A DNA stretch of 64,000 nucleotides, from positions 186,001-250,000 of the forward strand of contig NZ_QLIS02000001.1 of the NCBI RefSeq assembly GCF_003574475.2. The letters run 5' to 3'. This document shows, one piece after another, positions 9,589 through 20,133 of this stretch. A program made the position numbers and the translations under genes. The notes under the pieces are model-generated. The model saw nothing but the letters and a program-made list of their open reading frames with translations, ran no database searches and was not told the origin of the DNA. The first letter of the stretch is position 1; the number at the start of each line of letters is the position of its first letter. This DNA comes from Pseudofrancisella aestuarii. GTDB lineage: Bacteria; Pseudomonadota; Gammaproteobacteria; Francisellales; Francisellaceae.

Positions 9589-9885
9589 TTATTTAGCTTG
9601 TGTTTTATTTGCAGCAGCCATAGCTTGATTTTGTAGATCTATCATAGCTTTTCTCATATCATCTTGAGAAAGTTTAGCATCTTTACCTTTAATACCATCT
9701 GTAAGACCAGATACAAGCTCTTTATTATCAATAGAAATATTACTATCTTGTAATTGACCTTGTAAATTCTTACCCATAGAGTATCCAACAGAATAACTCA
9801 TATCACTTGAATCATCAGCAAAAGCGCTAGTTGAAAGAGCTATTACTGCTAAAGGTGCTAAAATTAAAGTTTTTTTAAATTTCAT
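9589..9885 (-). CDS. fipA: FipA-like periplasmic FKBP-N domain protein
   Basis: A 98-aa protein. The start at 9885 is chosen because an AAAGGAGAAT site precedes it and because it gives a clean signal peptide ending Ser-Ala-Phe-Ala; the open frame continues upstream without such support. The mature part is a stand-alone FKBP_N dimerisation domain (SYSVGYSMGKNL) matching the N-terminal domain of the downstream fipB product. It probably forms mixed dimers with FipB and modulates its activity, as known in Francisella. Twenty bases separate the two genes, consistent with an operon. Confidence 0.87.
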   Translation of the reverse strand: MKFKKTLILAPLAVIALSTSAFADDSSDMSYSVGYSMGKNLQGQLQDSNISIDNKELVSGLTDGIKGKDAKLSQDDMRKAMIDLQNQAMAAANKTQAK

Positions 9886-9912
9886 TATGTATTCTCCTTT
9901 TATTGAGATTTT

Positions 9913-9941
9913 ATTTAAATCATCGAAATTCATTCTAACAA
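9913..9941 (-). promoter_or_regulatory. Candidate promoter of fipA-fipB
   Basis: On the minus strand TTGTTA (9936-9941) and TTAAAT (9913-9918) are separated by 17 bases. Transcription would begin about 20 bases before the fipA ATG. The 77-base gap after queG makes an independent promoter reasonable. Confidence 0.4.
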
Positions 9942-9962
9942 ATATGTAAATATAATAATATA

Positions 9963-11048
9963 TTAATCTAGTAGTTGTTGAGCTATTGCCCAATTTATAT
10001 GCTCAAGTACTAATTCATCTTTAGCAAAATCAAGTTTCTTTTTTTCTAAAGCTACTATATTTTCTTGAGTTCTTGGAGAGTTACCTATCGCTATAGTTAT
10101 ATTTCTAATCCATGCTCTATGACCAATTCTTCTAATAGCAGACCCTTCTGTATATTTTAAGAAATCTTTTTCTGTCCAGTTATAAAGTTCTAGTAATGGC
10201 CTATCTACAAGGAACTCTCTTTCTTTAAAATCAGGTTCTTTAGTTATAGGTGCATCATTATTGTATGGACAAACTAATTGACAATCATCACAACCATATA
10301 TTCTAGTTCCAATAGCTTTTCTAAATTCTAGAGGTATGGCATTTTTATTTTCAATTGTTAGGTAAGAAATACATCTTCGAGAATCTATCATTTTATTTGG
10401 CATAATAGCGTTAGTCGGACATAGTTTTATACAAGCTTGGCATTTGCCACATAAATCTATATGTTTTGCTTCATCTGTAAGGTTAGATAAATTTAAATTG
10501 CTATATATTACTCCTATAAAAAAGAAAGAACCCTGTTCTTTATTCATCAGCATTGAGTTTTTTCCCATCCATCCTAAGCCAGCTTTTTCAGCTAAGGGTT
10601 TTTCTAATACTGGTGCGCTATCTGTAAATACTCTAAAACTATGTTCAGGACAAATTGAAGATATATATTCAGCTAAATTCTGTAATTTTTTTTTCATCAC
10701 TTTATGATAGTCTCGTCCATGAGCATATACAGAAACTTTAGCTATATCATCAATTTGACGTATTTTTTTGACTTCATTTTTAATAGATATTGGTTTATTA
10801 ATATAGTTTAAAGTAGTGACAATAACGCTATTTGTTCCAGGGACTAATTCATTTGGAGTATATCTTTTTGATCCATGTTTAACCATGTAGTCAAGATCTG
10901 CATGATAACCTTTTTCTATCCATGCATTATAGTAAGGAATATATTCAGATAGATTACAATCTGCTTTAGATATTGAGGATAACCTTAGATTATTTATGGC
11001 GTATTTTTTTACTTTAGACCATTGTTCTAAAGTTAGTTTGACTTGCAT
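9963..11048 (-). CDS. queG: Epoxyqueuosine reductase QueG
   Basis: Cobalamin-dependent last step of queuosine synthesis in tRNA. It is 361 aa, a normal length. It has two 4Fe-4S clusters, C200/C203/C206/C210 in CGKCQACIKLCP and C253/C256/C260 in CDDCQLVCPYN, and the conserved TDSAPVLE segment with D143. A HEAT-like C-terminal part follows. The start codon is directly after the rsfS stop, so the two genes are one transcription unit. Confidence 0.95.
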   Translation of the reverse strand: MQVKLTLEQWSKVKKYAINNLRLSSISKADCNLSEYIPYYNAWIEKGYHADLDYMVKHGSKRYTPNELVPGTNSVIVTTLNYINKPISIKNEVKKIRQIDDIAKVSVYAHGRDYHKVMKKKLQNLAEYISSICPEHSFRVFTDSAPVLEKPLAEKAGLGWMGKNSMLMNKEQGSFFFIGVIYSNLNLSNLTDEAKHIDLCGKCQACIKLCPTNAIMPNKMIDSRRCISYLTIENKNAIPLEFRKAIGTRIYGCDDCQLVCPYNNDAPITKEPDFKEREFLVDRPLLELYNWTEKDFLKYTEGSAIRRIGHRAWIRNITIAIGNSPRTQENIVALEKKKLDFAKDELVLEHINWAIAQQLLD

Positions 11049-11381
11049 TTAATCTTTTCTTTTAATATCCCAAAGTTTTTCTAAAGCATAAAGGTTTCTA
11101 GTTTCTTCAAGCATAATATGAGCAACGATATCACCAGTATCTACAAGAACCCAGTCTGATTTTACTTCACCTTCTATACCTAAAATAGATATATTATTCT
11201 TTTTAAGTTCAGCTTCTAAATGTTTAGCCAAGGATTTAGCGTGTGTAGTTGAGGTTGCTGTACAGATAACTATGTTTTCCATCATATCTGTTAAATGTTC
11301 AACATTTATAGTTTGAATATTTTGTGCTTTTAAGTCATCTAATGCTTCTGTAACAATATTAAGTCTTTGTTCTGTTGTCAT
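11049..11381 (-). CDS. rsfS: Ribosomal silencing factor RsfS
   Basis: A 110-aa member of the RsfS/Iojap family, which binds uL14 and blocks joining of ribosomal subunits under poor nutrition. Family features seen are the CTATSTTHAKSLA segment, EGEVKSDWVLVDTGDIVAHIM and the final Tyr-Ala-Leu-Glu-Lys-Leu-Trp. Length is usual. It is the first gene of a pair with queG. Confidence 0.95.
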   Translation of the reverse strand: MTTEQRLNIVTEALDDLKAQNIQTINVEHLTDMMENIVICTATSTTHAKSLAKHLEAELKKNNISILGIEGEVKSDWVLVDTGDIVAHIMLEETRNLYALEKLWDIKRKD

Positions 11382-11492
11382 GTAATAATTAATTTTATAG
11401 TTTAAGTATTGTATTTGGGCTAGATTATAACATAATTATAAATGATATAATGGTATTATAAACCTTATAAATGATTTATAGGAGAAAGAATA

Positions 11493-11855
11493 ATGTTTAA
11501 TAAAAAAGTTATATTTTTCATTGTAAGTTTGATTGTTGCTCTGATAGCAGTACAAGTTCTTATTTATAAAATTTCTGTTTGGTATGAACAAGCATTAGGA
11601 AATGTATTTACCTATATAATATTAATTATATTTACTATATTTGTTTTATCTCCGTTTAAATATATAAAAGATAAGCGTAAAAGTATTAATTTTGCTAATT
11701 ACATGAAGTATATGGGTTTAACTTTAATTGTAATTTCGAAATTTATATTAAATGTTCTAAAAGAAATAGTAACAACGCTTATGTATGTAGTCACACCATT
11801 TCTATTTAAAAATAAAAATGAACTAGGATCAAAAAAATCAGAATCTGATCTATGA
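11493..11855 (+). CDS. Small membrane protein of unknown function
   Basis: A 120-aa protein with hydrophobic segments at about 5-25, 37-55 and 70-100 and a charged Lys/Ser/Asp tail. I do not recognise a family. A good ribosome-binding site (TAGGAGAAAG) precedes the ATG. Its stop overlaps the start of the next gene by four bases (ATGA), so it is probably co-translated with the helicase. A TATAAT-like hexamer at 11446-11451 could serve as a -10 element. Confidence 0.7.
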   Translation: MFNKKVIFFIVSLIVALIAVQVLIYKISVWYEQALGNVFTYIILIIFTIFVLSPFKYIKDKRKSINFANYMKYMGLTLIVISKFILNVLKEIVTTLMYVVTPFLFKNKNELGSKKSESDL

Positions 11856-13903
11856 ATTATACAGCAGAACAGCAGCTGGTAATTAATCATAATATAAATC
11901 AACATGCATTAGTCTCAGCAGTTGCTGGAAGTGGAAAAACACAAACATTAATTGCAAGAATTCAATTTTTAATTTCTAAAGGTATTAATCCAAGCAAAAT
12001 CCTTGTTCTGATGTATAACAAATCAGCACAGGAAGAGTTTGCAAATAGACTGTTTAAAGTTCTAGAGCAAACTATAGCTTCAAGAGTAAATGTAAGGACG
12101 ATGCACTCTTTAGGAAACGGATTTTTGCAAGCATTTAGTAGAGCAGGTAAGTTAAATTATACATCTATTTTAAAAGAGTATGAGATAGATAATATTCTTA
12201 TGCAAATTTTAAAAAAAGTTCATAAAGAGCATAAAATTACTAAAGAAATAAATAATGAAAGAATAGAAGAGTTTAAAGGTTATATATCTATTTTAAAATC
12301 CAGCATATCATCAAAGCATAAAAGTTTAAGTTTATTGTCTGCTAAAGATAAAAAAGTTTTAGATATGGTGTTTGATTTATTTAATGAGGAATGTGAAAGT
12401 AAAGGCGTAATTACTTATGATGATATGATATATATGACTTGTAAAACTTTTGAAAAGGAAGTTTCTTTTGTAAAGAAAGCTCAGCAAATTTACTCTCATA
12501 TAATAATAGATGAATATCAAGATATAAATGAAGCACAGCAATACTTATTAAAATGCCTAGTAGGAAATGAAACTACAGTAATGGCGGTGGGAGATGTTGA
12601 TCAGACGATATATCAATGGAGAGGTTCAACACCTTACTATATGCTTGAAGGATTTCAGAAAGATTTCAAAAATGTTAAATATTTTGAGCTTTCTTATACT
12701 TTTAGATATGGTGATTTAGTTTCGTTAATGGCAAATAACATTATATCTAATAATAAAAGTAGACATAAAAACTTATGTATTACTTATCCCAAATTAAAAA
12801 AAGTGACGGATGTTAGCATTTTAGATGATTCAGATAAAGTTGTAGCTAAGTTAAAGAAGTTAATAGAAGCTGGTGTTCAAGCCTCAGAAATTGTAGTTTT
12901 AGTAAGAAAATATAATTCTACAACTATCTTTGAGCTTAGTTGTTTATATAGTGATCTACCTTATTCTGTTGTGGCAGATAAAAATGTTTTCGATGAGAAT
13001 TTATTTAGAGCTATTTATGGATATCTAATGTTAATCAATAGTGGAAAAGGTTTTTTAGAATATCAAGAAAATGAAAGAGTTGAATTTATAAAAGCAATGC
13101 TTGATTATCCTTCATTATATTTAAAAAAAGATCAAAAACAAAAAATAGCGGAAGAGATAGCTCATAATCTGATAACAGCGCCACAAATCCTAGAAGGATT
13201 ATTGGTAAATGTTGAAGAGTCTTATAAAAAGAGAAATATTATTAATGTTGCAGATAATTGGAAGCAAATATTAAAAAAAATAAAAACAAAGAATGTTGAA
13301 AAAGCAATTACTAGTATTTTAGAGATACTAGATTTAAAAAAAATTATTCAAAAGAATCATTCAGAAACATACAAAAGCCAATCAAAGTTAAAGATTATTG
13401 ATGGAATAGTAGCTTTTGCTAATAGTAAAAAAGTGAACATACAAGAATTTTTAGTGATCTTGAAAGATCTATATGAGAAATCTATTCAAAAAAGAAGTTT
13501 TGATGATAATAGTATTCAAATTATGTCTATTCATAGAGCAAAGGGTTTAGAGTGGAATTATGTGGTTTTATATGATGTTACAGAAGGTGGTTTTTTAGGA
13601 GATAAGATAAATAACATATCTGAATCTATTCTAGAGGAAGAAAGAAGGCTTTTTTATGTTGCAGCAACTAGAGTAAAGAAACATTTATTTATTGTAGCTG
13701 CTAATGATATAAAGAGATTAAATGCTTGGTATGAGGTTAAATCTAATAAATTTCCCAAAAATTTAAAATGCAGTAATTCTTTAAGATTTTTATATGAAGG
13801 TAACTTATTAGAATGTGAGGACTTTATTAAACAGTCAAGTTTTGAAAATAATAAAAGTATGTTTAAAAAATATTCTCAAAAGTTAGCTTTAGTAAATAAT
13901 TAA
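11852..13903 (+). CDS. UvrD/Rep-family superfamily 1 DNA helicase
   Basis: A 683-aa helicase. Motifs in order are: Q motif TAEQQLVI at the N terminus, Walker A AVAGSGKTQT (about 29-38), Walker B IIDEYQDINEAQ, motif III GDVDQTIYQWRGS, motif V MSIHRAKGLEWNYV and motif VI EERRLFYVAATRVKKHL. It differs clearly from the second SF1 helicase at 24985, and is more divergent from Rep and UvrD. No nuclease domain is apparent. Likely role is DNA repair or fork processing. Its stop overlaps the convergent downstream gene by four bases. Confidence 0.85.
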   Translation: MNYTAEQQLVINHNINQHALVSAVAGSGKTQTLIARIQFLISKGINPSKILVLMYNKSAQEEFANRLFKVLEQTIASRVNVRTMHSLGNGFLQAFSRAGKLNYTSILKEYEIDNILMQILKKVHKEHKITKEINNERIEEFKGYISILKSSISSKHKSLSLLSAKDKKVLDMVFDLFNEECESKGVITYDDMIYMTCKTFEKEVSFVKKAQQIYSHIIIDEYQDINEAQQYLLKCLVGNETTVMAVGDVDQTIYQWRGSTPYYMLEGFQKDFKNVKYFELSYTFRYGDLVSLMANNIISNNKSRHKNLCITYPKLKKVTDVSILDDSDKVVAKLKKLIEAGVQASEIVVLVRKYNSTTIFELSCLYSDLPYSVVADKNVFDENLFRAIYGYLMLINSGKGFLEYQENERVEFIKAMLDYPSLYLKKDQKQKIAEEIAHNLITAPQILEGLLVNVEESYKKRNIINVADNWKQILKKIKTKNVEKAITSILEILDLKKIIQKNHSETYKSQSKLKIIDGIVAFANSKKVNIQEFLVILKDLYEKSIQKRSFDDNSIQIMSIHRAKGLEWNYVVLYDVTEGGFLGDKINNISESILEEERRLFYVAATRVKKHLFIVAANDIKRLNAWYEVKSNKFPKNLKCSNSLRFLYEGNLLECEDFIKQSSFENNKSMFKKYSQKLALVNN

Positions 13904-14412
13904 AGCTCATCAGCATCTGACTCATCAGGATCAAATAGAGAACTTCCACTATCTGCTGTTTCATTATCTTCATCTGTTACTTTATTAGCTTCTTCTTTTG
14001 CTAATTCAGCATCTTTTTTATGAGCATCTTCAATATTGATTGGCTCATCTGAAAAATCCATTGAAGGAGATTTAATTAAATCATTCCCTTTTTCGCCGTG
14101 TAAGTGTCCATTAGCATCTGGTGAGCTGCCAAATTTATCTAGTAATGTACCATATTTAGCCCAGCAATCATCTGTACTAATAGGAGTCTGGCCATTTTCA
14201 ACGATAATCTCTTCCCATGATTTTCCATTATCTTTAGATTCATTATATCTAATTAGACAATATCCTTTAGGCTGCTGAACAACAGTAGTTTCTTCTTGTA
14301 CTTGAGGTTTCTCTTCAGGTGTTTGTACAGCATACTTACTATGATAATAATAAAATCCTGCACCCATTACTAATGCGACAATCGCAGTTCCAATTAATAT
14401 TTTCTTCTTCAT
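13900..14412 (-). CDS. Single-pass membrane-anchored acidic protein, unknown function
   Basis: A 170-aa protein with one N-terminal hydrophobic helix (about 4-22) followed by a hydrophilic, acidic region ending in Ser/Asp/Glu repeats. It has no lipobox. The segment at about 50-95 has several Trp, Cys and Gly residues (YCLIRYNESKDNGKSWEEI, DDCWAKYGTLL), perhaps a small folded domain with a disulfide. The family is not recognised. It is convergent with the helicase gene and followed by a 181-base gap before alaS with no other gene visible. Confidence 0.7.
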   Translation of the reverse strand: MKKKILIGTAIVALVMGAGFYYYHSKYAVQTPEEKPQVQEETTVVQQPKGYCLIRYNESKDNGKSWEEIIVENGQTPISTDDCWAKYGTLLDKFGSSPDANGHLHGEKGNDLIKSPSMDFSDEPINIEDAHKKDAELAKEEANKVTDEDNETADSGSSLFDPDESDADEL

Positions 14413-14593
14413 ATATCTTCCTAATTTTTATAGGTCACAATTATATAAATGAGGTAATAATAACTCTATAGGATTTTCTTGTAAACACAGTATTAAGTAA
14501 TATTTAATTTCTACTAAAAAATAGTTTATAATTGGTTTCTAAAATTTGATGGACTTAATATTACATTTCCAGTAATTTCAAGGGTTATTTTTT

Positions 14594-17188
14594 ATGATTA
14601 GTACAAAAGAGTTAAGAAGCAAGTTTATAAGCTATTTTAAATCTAAAGGCCACTCACACCAGCCTAGCTCATCTCTGATACCATTTGGAGATGACACTTT
14701 ACTTTTTACTAATGCCGGTATGGTTCAGTTTAAAGATGTTTTTCTAGGTATAGAAAAAAGAGATTATACAAGAGCTGTAACTGTCCAAAAATGTTTAAGA
14801 GCTGGTGGTAAACATAATGATTTAGATAACGTTGGTTATACAGCAAGACATCATACTTTTTTTGAAATGTTAGGAAATTTTAGCTTTGGAGATTATTTTA
14901 AAAAAGAAGCTATAAGTTTTGCATGGGAATTTCTTACGGAAGAAATTAAACTCCCAAAAGAAAGACTATGGGTTACTATATATGCTACAGATGAAGAAGC
15001 TTTTGATGTATGGCATAACCATATAGGACTTGATAAAGAAAGAATAATAAGAATAGACTCTAGCGATAATTTTTGGGAAATGGGAGATACAGGGCCTTGT
15101 GGACCATGTACTGAGATATTTTACGATCATGGTGAACACATACTAGGTGGATTACCAGGAACGCCTGATGAAGATGGCGATAGATATATAGAAATCTGGA
15201 ATATTGTATTTATGCAATATAATCGTCAAATAGACGGATCTGTATTAGATCTTCCTAGGCCTTCAGTAGATACTGGTATGGGTTTAGAAAGAATAGCTGC
15301 AGTATTACAACATGTTGATAGTAACTATGAAATTGATTTATTCCAAGCTCTTATAAGAAAAGCTGCTCAAATAATAGGAAGCGAAAATCTAGATTCACCA
15401 TCATTAAAAGTAATAGCAGATCATATTCGCTCATGTTCATTTTTAATAGCAGATGGAGTATTACCATCAAATGAAGGTAGAGGGTATGTTCTTCGTCGTA
15501 TTATTCGTAGGGCTGTGAGACATGGAAATAAACTAGGAGCTAAAGAAGTTTTTTTCTATAAGTTAGTTGATGAACTCATATCTCAAATGGCAGAAGCTTA
15601 TCCTGAGCTTGCTGATAAGAAAGTAATAATTAAAGAAGCTTTAAAAAAAGAAGAAGAGCTTTTTATAAATACAATTGAAAATGGAATTAAGATATTTGAG
15701 AATGAGATTCAAAATATAAATAGCGATATTATCTCTGGAGATGTAGCATTTAAATTATATGATACATATGGATTTCCAGTAGATTTAACAGCTGATATGG
15801 CTAGAGAAAAAGGTTTAAAAGTTGATCAGAAGGCTTTTGAGATAGCTATGCAAGAACAAAAGGCAAGATCTAAAAAAGCTAGCAAATTTTCAGTAGATTA
15901 TAATGAAACTATAAAATCAAATCATAAAACATTATTTAATGGCTATTCAACATTAATAGATGACTCGAAAATATTAGAGATTTTTGAAGATGGTAAATCT
16001 GTAAATTCTGTATCTAATTTAGATAGTAATATTGTAATTGTTTTAGATAAAAGTCCTTTTTATGCAGAATCTGGTGGTCAAGTTGCAGATAGTGGAATTT
16101 TGGAATCTACAGGTACTATATTTAAAGTAACAAATGTTCAAAAATCTGGTGAGACTATTTTACATATAGGTAAACTTGAAAAAGGAAGATTAAGTACTTC
16201 AGATGAAGTTACTGCTAAAGTTGATGGTTTAACTCGTTTAGATACGGCTGCAAACCATAGTGCAACACATTTATTACATGCAGCATTAAAGCAAATAGTT
16301 GGTAAACATGCTGAGCAAAAAGGATCTCTAGTCAATAATAAAAGATTAAGGTTTGACTATTCACATGATAAACCATTGTCTAAAGAAGAGATGCGTCAAA
16401 CAGAAAAATTAGTTAATACAGAAATTAGAGCTAATTATTTAGTTGAGACTTTAGAAACCACCCCTGAAAAAGCAAAAGCTATGGGAGCACAAGCTTTATT
16501 TGGTGAGAAATATGGTGATCTTGTGAGAGTTATTTGTATGGATGACTTTTCTATAGAACTTTGTGGTGGTACACATGTAAGACAAACTGGAGATATAGGA
16601 TTATTTAAAATCATTTCGGATTCTGGGATAGCTTCAGGTATTCGTAGAATTGAAGCTATAACTGGTACTGAAGCTAATAAATATATACAAAATCTAGAGG
16701 ACTTAGTTGATTCTATTAAACTTCATTTAAAAGCCACAGAATCAAATGTATTAGATAAATTAAACTCAATACAAGAGTTAGTTAAATTACAAGAAAAGCA
16801 AATAACTAAATTAAAAAAAGATTTATTATCTGGATCTTCTTCTAATATAGAAGAATTAGAGCAAAATGGTACAACTCTTGTGGCTGCTGTAATTGATGAT
16901 AGCGATATAAAAACTCTAAGAGATAAAGTTGATGAATATAAATCAAAGAAAGAAAGAGCTATAGTTATTTTAGCTACTATTATTGATGATAAGGTTCAGT
17001 TTGTAATTGGAGTTAGTAAGGCTGTAACAAATCTTGTAAAAGCTGGAGATATAGCTAAAATTGTTTCGTCCATAATTGATGGTAAAGGTGGTGGGCGACC
17101 AGATATGGCTCAAGGTGGTGGAAATAATCCATCAAAAATACAAGAGGCAATATCTGAAGCAAAAAATTATGTCCTAAATATAATATAA
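14594..17188 (+). CDS. alaS: Alanyl-tRNA synthetase
   Basis: An 864-aa class II synthetase. It opens with [18 protein letters not shown] and has the motif region [17 protein letters not shown]. The editing domain has NHSATHLLH, and the later CGGTH motif supplies the other metal ligands. The C-terminal oligomerisation domain ends with [12 protein letters not shown], typical of AlaS. Length is normal. The next gene begins 16 bases later, probably in the same transcript. Confidence 0.97.
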   Translation: MISTKELRSKFISYFKSKGHSHQPSSSLIPFGDDTLLFTNAGMVQFKDVFLGIEKRDYTRAVTVQKCLRAGGKHNDLDNVGYTARHHTFFEMLGNFSFGDYFKKEAISFAWEFLTEEIKLPKERLWVTIYATDEEAFDVWHNHIGLDKERIIRIDSSDNFWEMGDTGPCGPCTEIFYDHGEHILGGLPGTPDEDGDRYIEIWNIVFMQYNRQIDGSVLDLPRPSVDTGMGLERIAAVLQHVDSNYEIDLFQALIRKAAQIIGSENLDSPSLKVIADHIRSCSFLIADGVLPSNEGRGYVLRRIIRRAVRHGNKLGAKEVFFYKLVDELISQMAEAYPELADKKVIIKEALKKEEELFINTIENGIKIFENEIQNINSDIISGDVAFKLYDTYGFPVDLTADMAREKGLKVDQKAFEIAMQEQKARSKKASKFSVDYNETIKSNHKTLFNGYSTLIDDSKILEIFEDGKSVNSVSNLDSNIVIVLDKSPFYAESGGQVADSGILESTGTIFKVTNVQKSGETILHIGKLEKGRLSTSDEVTAKVDGLTRLDTAANHSATHLLHAALKQIVGKHAEQKGSLVNNKRLRFDYSHDKPLSKEEMRQTEKLVNTEIRANYLVETLETTPEKAKAMGAQALFGEKYGDLVRVICMDDFSIELCGGTHVRQTGDIGLFKIISDSGIASGIRRIEAITGTEANKYIQNLEDLVDSIKLHLKATESNVLDKLNSIQELVKLQEKQITKLKKDLLSGSSSNIEELEQNGTTLVAAVIDDSDIKTLRDKVDEYKSKKERAIVILATIIDDKVQFVIGVSKAVTNLVKAGDIAKIVSSIIDGKGGGRPDMAQGGGNNPSKIQEAISEAKNYVLNII

Positions 17189-17204
17189 ATCAAGAGAAAA
17201 GATT

Positions 17205-18590
17205 TTGAAATTTTTGAAGGTATTATTTACATTTATTATAGTCCTAGTTTGCTCTAGTAAACTTGTATATGCCTTTAATACATCTGTTGATTATACTCAA
17301 GTAATTCAAAGGTCTATTGAACAATCTCCCCAATATAAATATATTGGATACCAGTTAAGCTCTAGGCAGATGGATCCAGCTATTAAACTAGGTTATTTAT
17401 TACCTCGTATTGATGTTGGTGGAAATATATCTGAAGTCAATCTTATGACTTCTGGTGCTAAAAGTGATTATATAGTTAATACTGGTAAATTTAATTCTAT
17501 ACAAGGAATAGTAAGTTTAACACAGCCACTATATGATTATGGAGCATATAAAGATTTACAATCTGCTCAAGAGGGCGCAGAATTTGCCCAACAAGATTAT
17601 AGAACTAATTACCAACAATTTTTATATGATGTAAGTTATGCGTATTTCAATCTAGCAAGAGCTGTTAAAAATGTTGAGTACACATCATTTAATAAAAAAG
17701 CAGCAGAAGCAAACTTAAAAGAGCTAAAAAATCAATATGAAGTAGGAGTCGCTGATACCGTTGATTATGAAACATCTAAATCTAACTATCATATAGCAGT
17801 AGCTGATTATGTGTCTGCTCAAAGAGATGAAAAAGTAGCAAGAGCTGAATTACATAAATTTACAGATAGAGATGATAATATTATTTTATACAATAATGAT
17901 TTTGAAGTGAAAGATCCAAACCCAAAGTCAGAGGAGTACTGGGAGGAACTAGCAATGAGAAGTAATCCTGCCTATATTGGATCTATGCATAAAAAAGATA
18001 GTAAATATTATGATTATCAGTCTGCAACAAGCCCTTTTATGCCAAAAGTTAATTTTGAAATAAAATACTCTCCTGGCTTTAATGCAAGAAGTCCATTAGG
18101 TAATCCTGTATTAGATAATTATTTACGTCCTAGTGGAGATGTTAGTGGTTTTTATTTTGGCATATCTTTAGAATGGAATATTCTTTCTGGAGGAACAGAT
18201 TATGCGGAACTCAAAAAAGCTGCTTATGATTATCAATCTTCTGAATTTGATATGATACAAACTGGAAGGGTCGCTAGAAATGATTCTATGTATGCATATA
18301 GATGGTTAGAATATAAAAAAGATGAAATAAATGCTTTAAGGAAATCAGCCGCAGCAGCAAAAATAGCATATGAAAAATATAAAGATAAATATGAGAGTGG
18401 AACTACAACTATTACTCAATATTTCATATTGATGAATCAATATTATCAATATTTAATCGATTTAAATAATGCTGAATCAGACTATGTATTAGGATTTTTA
18501 AGTCTATATAAAGCAGCAGGAATATTAACTACGCAAGTAGTAGAAGACTTTAATAATTGGATTTTATTTAATCAACCTGTGGAGTTGTAA
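17205..18590 (+). CDS. tolC: TolC-like outer-membrane efflux channel (TTG start)
   Basis: A 461-aa TolC-family protein with signal peptide (hydrophobic 4-17, cleavage near Tyr-Ala-Phe). It contains two OEP-type repeats rich in coiled-coil helices, for example residues about 110-225 and 340-440. It should form the trimeric outer-membrane exit duct for tripartite efflux or type I secretion. The start is TTG at 17205, after AGAGAAAAG; a later ATG would destroy the signal peptide. Francisella has several TolC paralogues; the position beside alaS and the M17 aminopeptidase suggests the one called TolC, from memory. Confidence 0.85.
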   Translation: MKFLKVLFTFIIVLVCSSKLVYAFNTSVDYTQVIQRSIEQSPQYKYIGYQLSSRQMDPAIKLGYLLPRIDVGGNISEVNLMTSGAKSDYIVNTGKFNSIQGIVSLTQPLYDYGAYKDLQSAQEGAEFAQQDYRTNYQQFLYDVSYAYFNLARAVKNVEYTSFNKKAAEANLKELKNQYEVGVADTVDYETSKSNYHIAVADYVSAQRDEKVARAELHKFTDRDDNIILYNNDFEVKDPNPKSEEYWEELAMRSNPAYIGSMHKKDSKYYDYQSATSPFMPKVNFEIKYSPGFNARSPLGNPVLDNYLRPSGDVSGFYFGISLEWNILSGGTDYAELKKAAYDYQSSEFDMIQTGRVARNDSMYAYRWLEYKKDEINALRKSAAAAKIAYEKYKDKYESGTTTITQYFILMNQYYQYLIDLNNAESDYVLGFLSLYKAAGILTTQVVEDFNNWILFNQPVEL

Positions 18591-18591
18591 T

Positions 18592-19977
18592 ATGGGAGTA
18601 ATGAAAAAAATTGAATGCTTTCGTTTTGAAAAAAGTATACATACTTGTCCAATATTCTTAGTGAAAAAAAATAATTATAAAGAATGGTTAGAGAGACAAA
18701 ACAAGTTTACGAAAAATTTTTTAATGACACTAAATTTTAATGAGCAACTTAAAAATATCCTTTTACCAAAGCAAGATGGAACCTTGTTGCAAGTTATATG
18801 CTTAGTGGAAGACGATATGTTTACTATAGCAGATCTATATTCGCAGTTGCCAGATGGAGAGTATCATATTGAATATAGTGATATTCCAGATTTAAGATTA
18901 TACTACCTTGGTTTTGCTTTAGGCAGTTATAGTTTTGATAAGTATAAAAAAACAAAATCTGAAAAAGAGGTATATTTATTTTTACCAAAAGATTATAGAG
19001 AAATAATTTCAGAAGCCGAGGCTATATTCCTTGCTAGAGATATGATTTCCACTCCTGCCGAAGATATGGGACCAGCTGAAATATCTAATATTATAAAACA
19101 GTTGGCTATAGAGTTTAATGCTGATTTTGAGGAGATTGTAGGAGAAGATTTGGCTAAACAAGGTTATATGGGAATTTATACTGTAGGTAGAGGAAGTTAC
19201 CGTGCACCAAGATTAGTTAAGTTAAATTGGAATAAAAATTCATATCCTAAAATTTCTTTAGTTGGTAAAGGAGTTGTTTTTGATACAGGTGGTGTAGATA
19301 TAAAACCAGCATCAGGAATGCTTTTAATGCATAAAGATATGGGTGGTGCAGCAAATGCTATAGCTTTAGCATATCTAATTATGAAGAATAATTTACCAGT
19401 AGGCTTAAGTCTTTCAATACCAACTGTAGAAAATGCCGTAGATGCAAACTCCTATAGACCAAGTGATATTATAAAAATGAAAAATGGTACTACAGTGCAA
19501 GTAACAAATACTGACGCTGAAGGTAGACTTATATTGGCAGAGCCTCTATACGAAGAATCTTCTAGCAATCCTGCTATATTGATTGATTTTGCAACCCTAA
19601 CCGGAGCAGCTAGAATTGCAGTAGGAACAGAAATCGCAGGTTTTTTTAGTAATAATAATGATTTTTCAGACAATTTATATAAACATGCAGAAAAGCAAAA
19701 AGATGATGTATGGAGATTACCTCTAGCAAAGAGATATATGAAAAATTTAAAAAATGATTTTGCTAATATTTCAAACTGTGGTCCTTCATCATTTGCAGGA
19801 GCAATAACAGCAGCATTATTTTTAGAGCATTTTCTAGCTAAAGATTATAGTAACTGGATTCATTTTGACATCATGGCTTGGAATAGCTCAGCAACTCCAG
19901 GAAAACCAGTAGGTGGTGAAGCTATGGGAATTAGAGCTGCTTATTCAATGTTAAAAGAGCAGTTTAAATTAAACTAA
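18592..19977 (+). CDS. M17 leucyl aminopeptidase family protein
   Basis: A 461-aa metallopeptidase. The C-terminal catalytic domain starts near 165. Metal-binding motifs are GKGVVFDTGG (about 225) and NTDAEGRL (about 303), with the family's conserved Lys and Arg. The N-terminal domain is divergent from PepA. It trims N-terminal residues from peptides in the cytoplasm. The ATG at 18592 follows the tolC stop by one base, with GGAG nearby; an alternative ATG is at 18601. Confidence 0.92.
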   Translation: MGVMKKIECFRFEKSIHTCPIFLVKKNNYKEWLERQNKFTKNFLMTLNFNEQLKNILLPKQDGTLLQVICLVEDDMFTIADLYSQLPDGEYHIEYSDIPDLRLYYLGFALGSYSFDKYKKTKSEKEVYLFLPKDYREIISEAEAIFLARDMISTPAEDMGPAEISNIIKQLAIEFNADFEEIVGEDLAKQGYMGIYTVGRGSYRAPRLVKLNWNKNSYPKISLVGKGVVFDTGGVDIKPASGMLLMHKDMGGAANAIALAYLIMKNNLPVGLSLSIPTVENAVDANSYRPSDIIKMKNGTTVQVTNTDAEGRLILAEPLYEESSSNPAILIDFATLTGAARIAVGTEIAGFFSNNNDFSDNLYKHAEKQKDDVWRLPLAKRYMKNLKNDFANISNCGPSSFAGAITAALFLEHFLAKDYSNWIHFDIMAWNSSATPGKPVGGEAMGIRAAYSMLKEQFKLN

Positions 19978-20012
19978 TTTGAGCTATCATGCTATCAAAA
20001 TAATTCAAACTT

Positions 20013-20041
20013 TTGCTTTTAAATTCTTATAATTATATTAT
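20013..20041 (+). promoter_or_regulatory. Candidate promoter of transaldolase gene
   Basis: TTGCTT (20013-20018), 17-base spacer, TATTAT (20036-20041). This would give an untranslated leader of about 85 bases before the transaldolase start at 20134. It lies in the 150-base gap after the aminopeptidase gene. Confidence 0.4.
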
Positions 20042-20133
20042 CGTTAGTAAAACGAGTAAGATTTTATTTATTAGTATTTAAGACCTAATAAGTAGAGATT
20101 ATAAATTTAGACTATTAGTAAATAGGGATGTAT

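Noticed and set aside
19978-20012. Terminator after the aminopeptidase gene
   Set aside because: TTTGA and TCAAA flank a short direct repeat but no stable stem with a T-run can be drawn.
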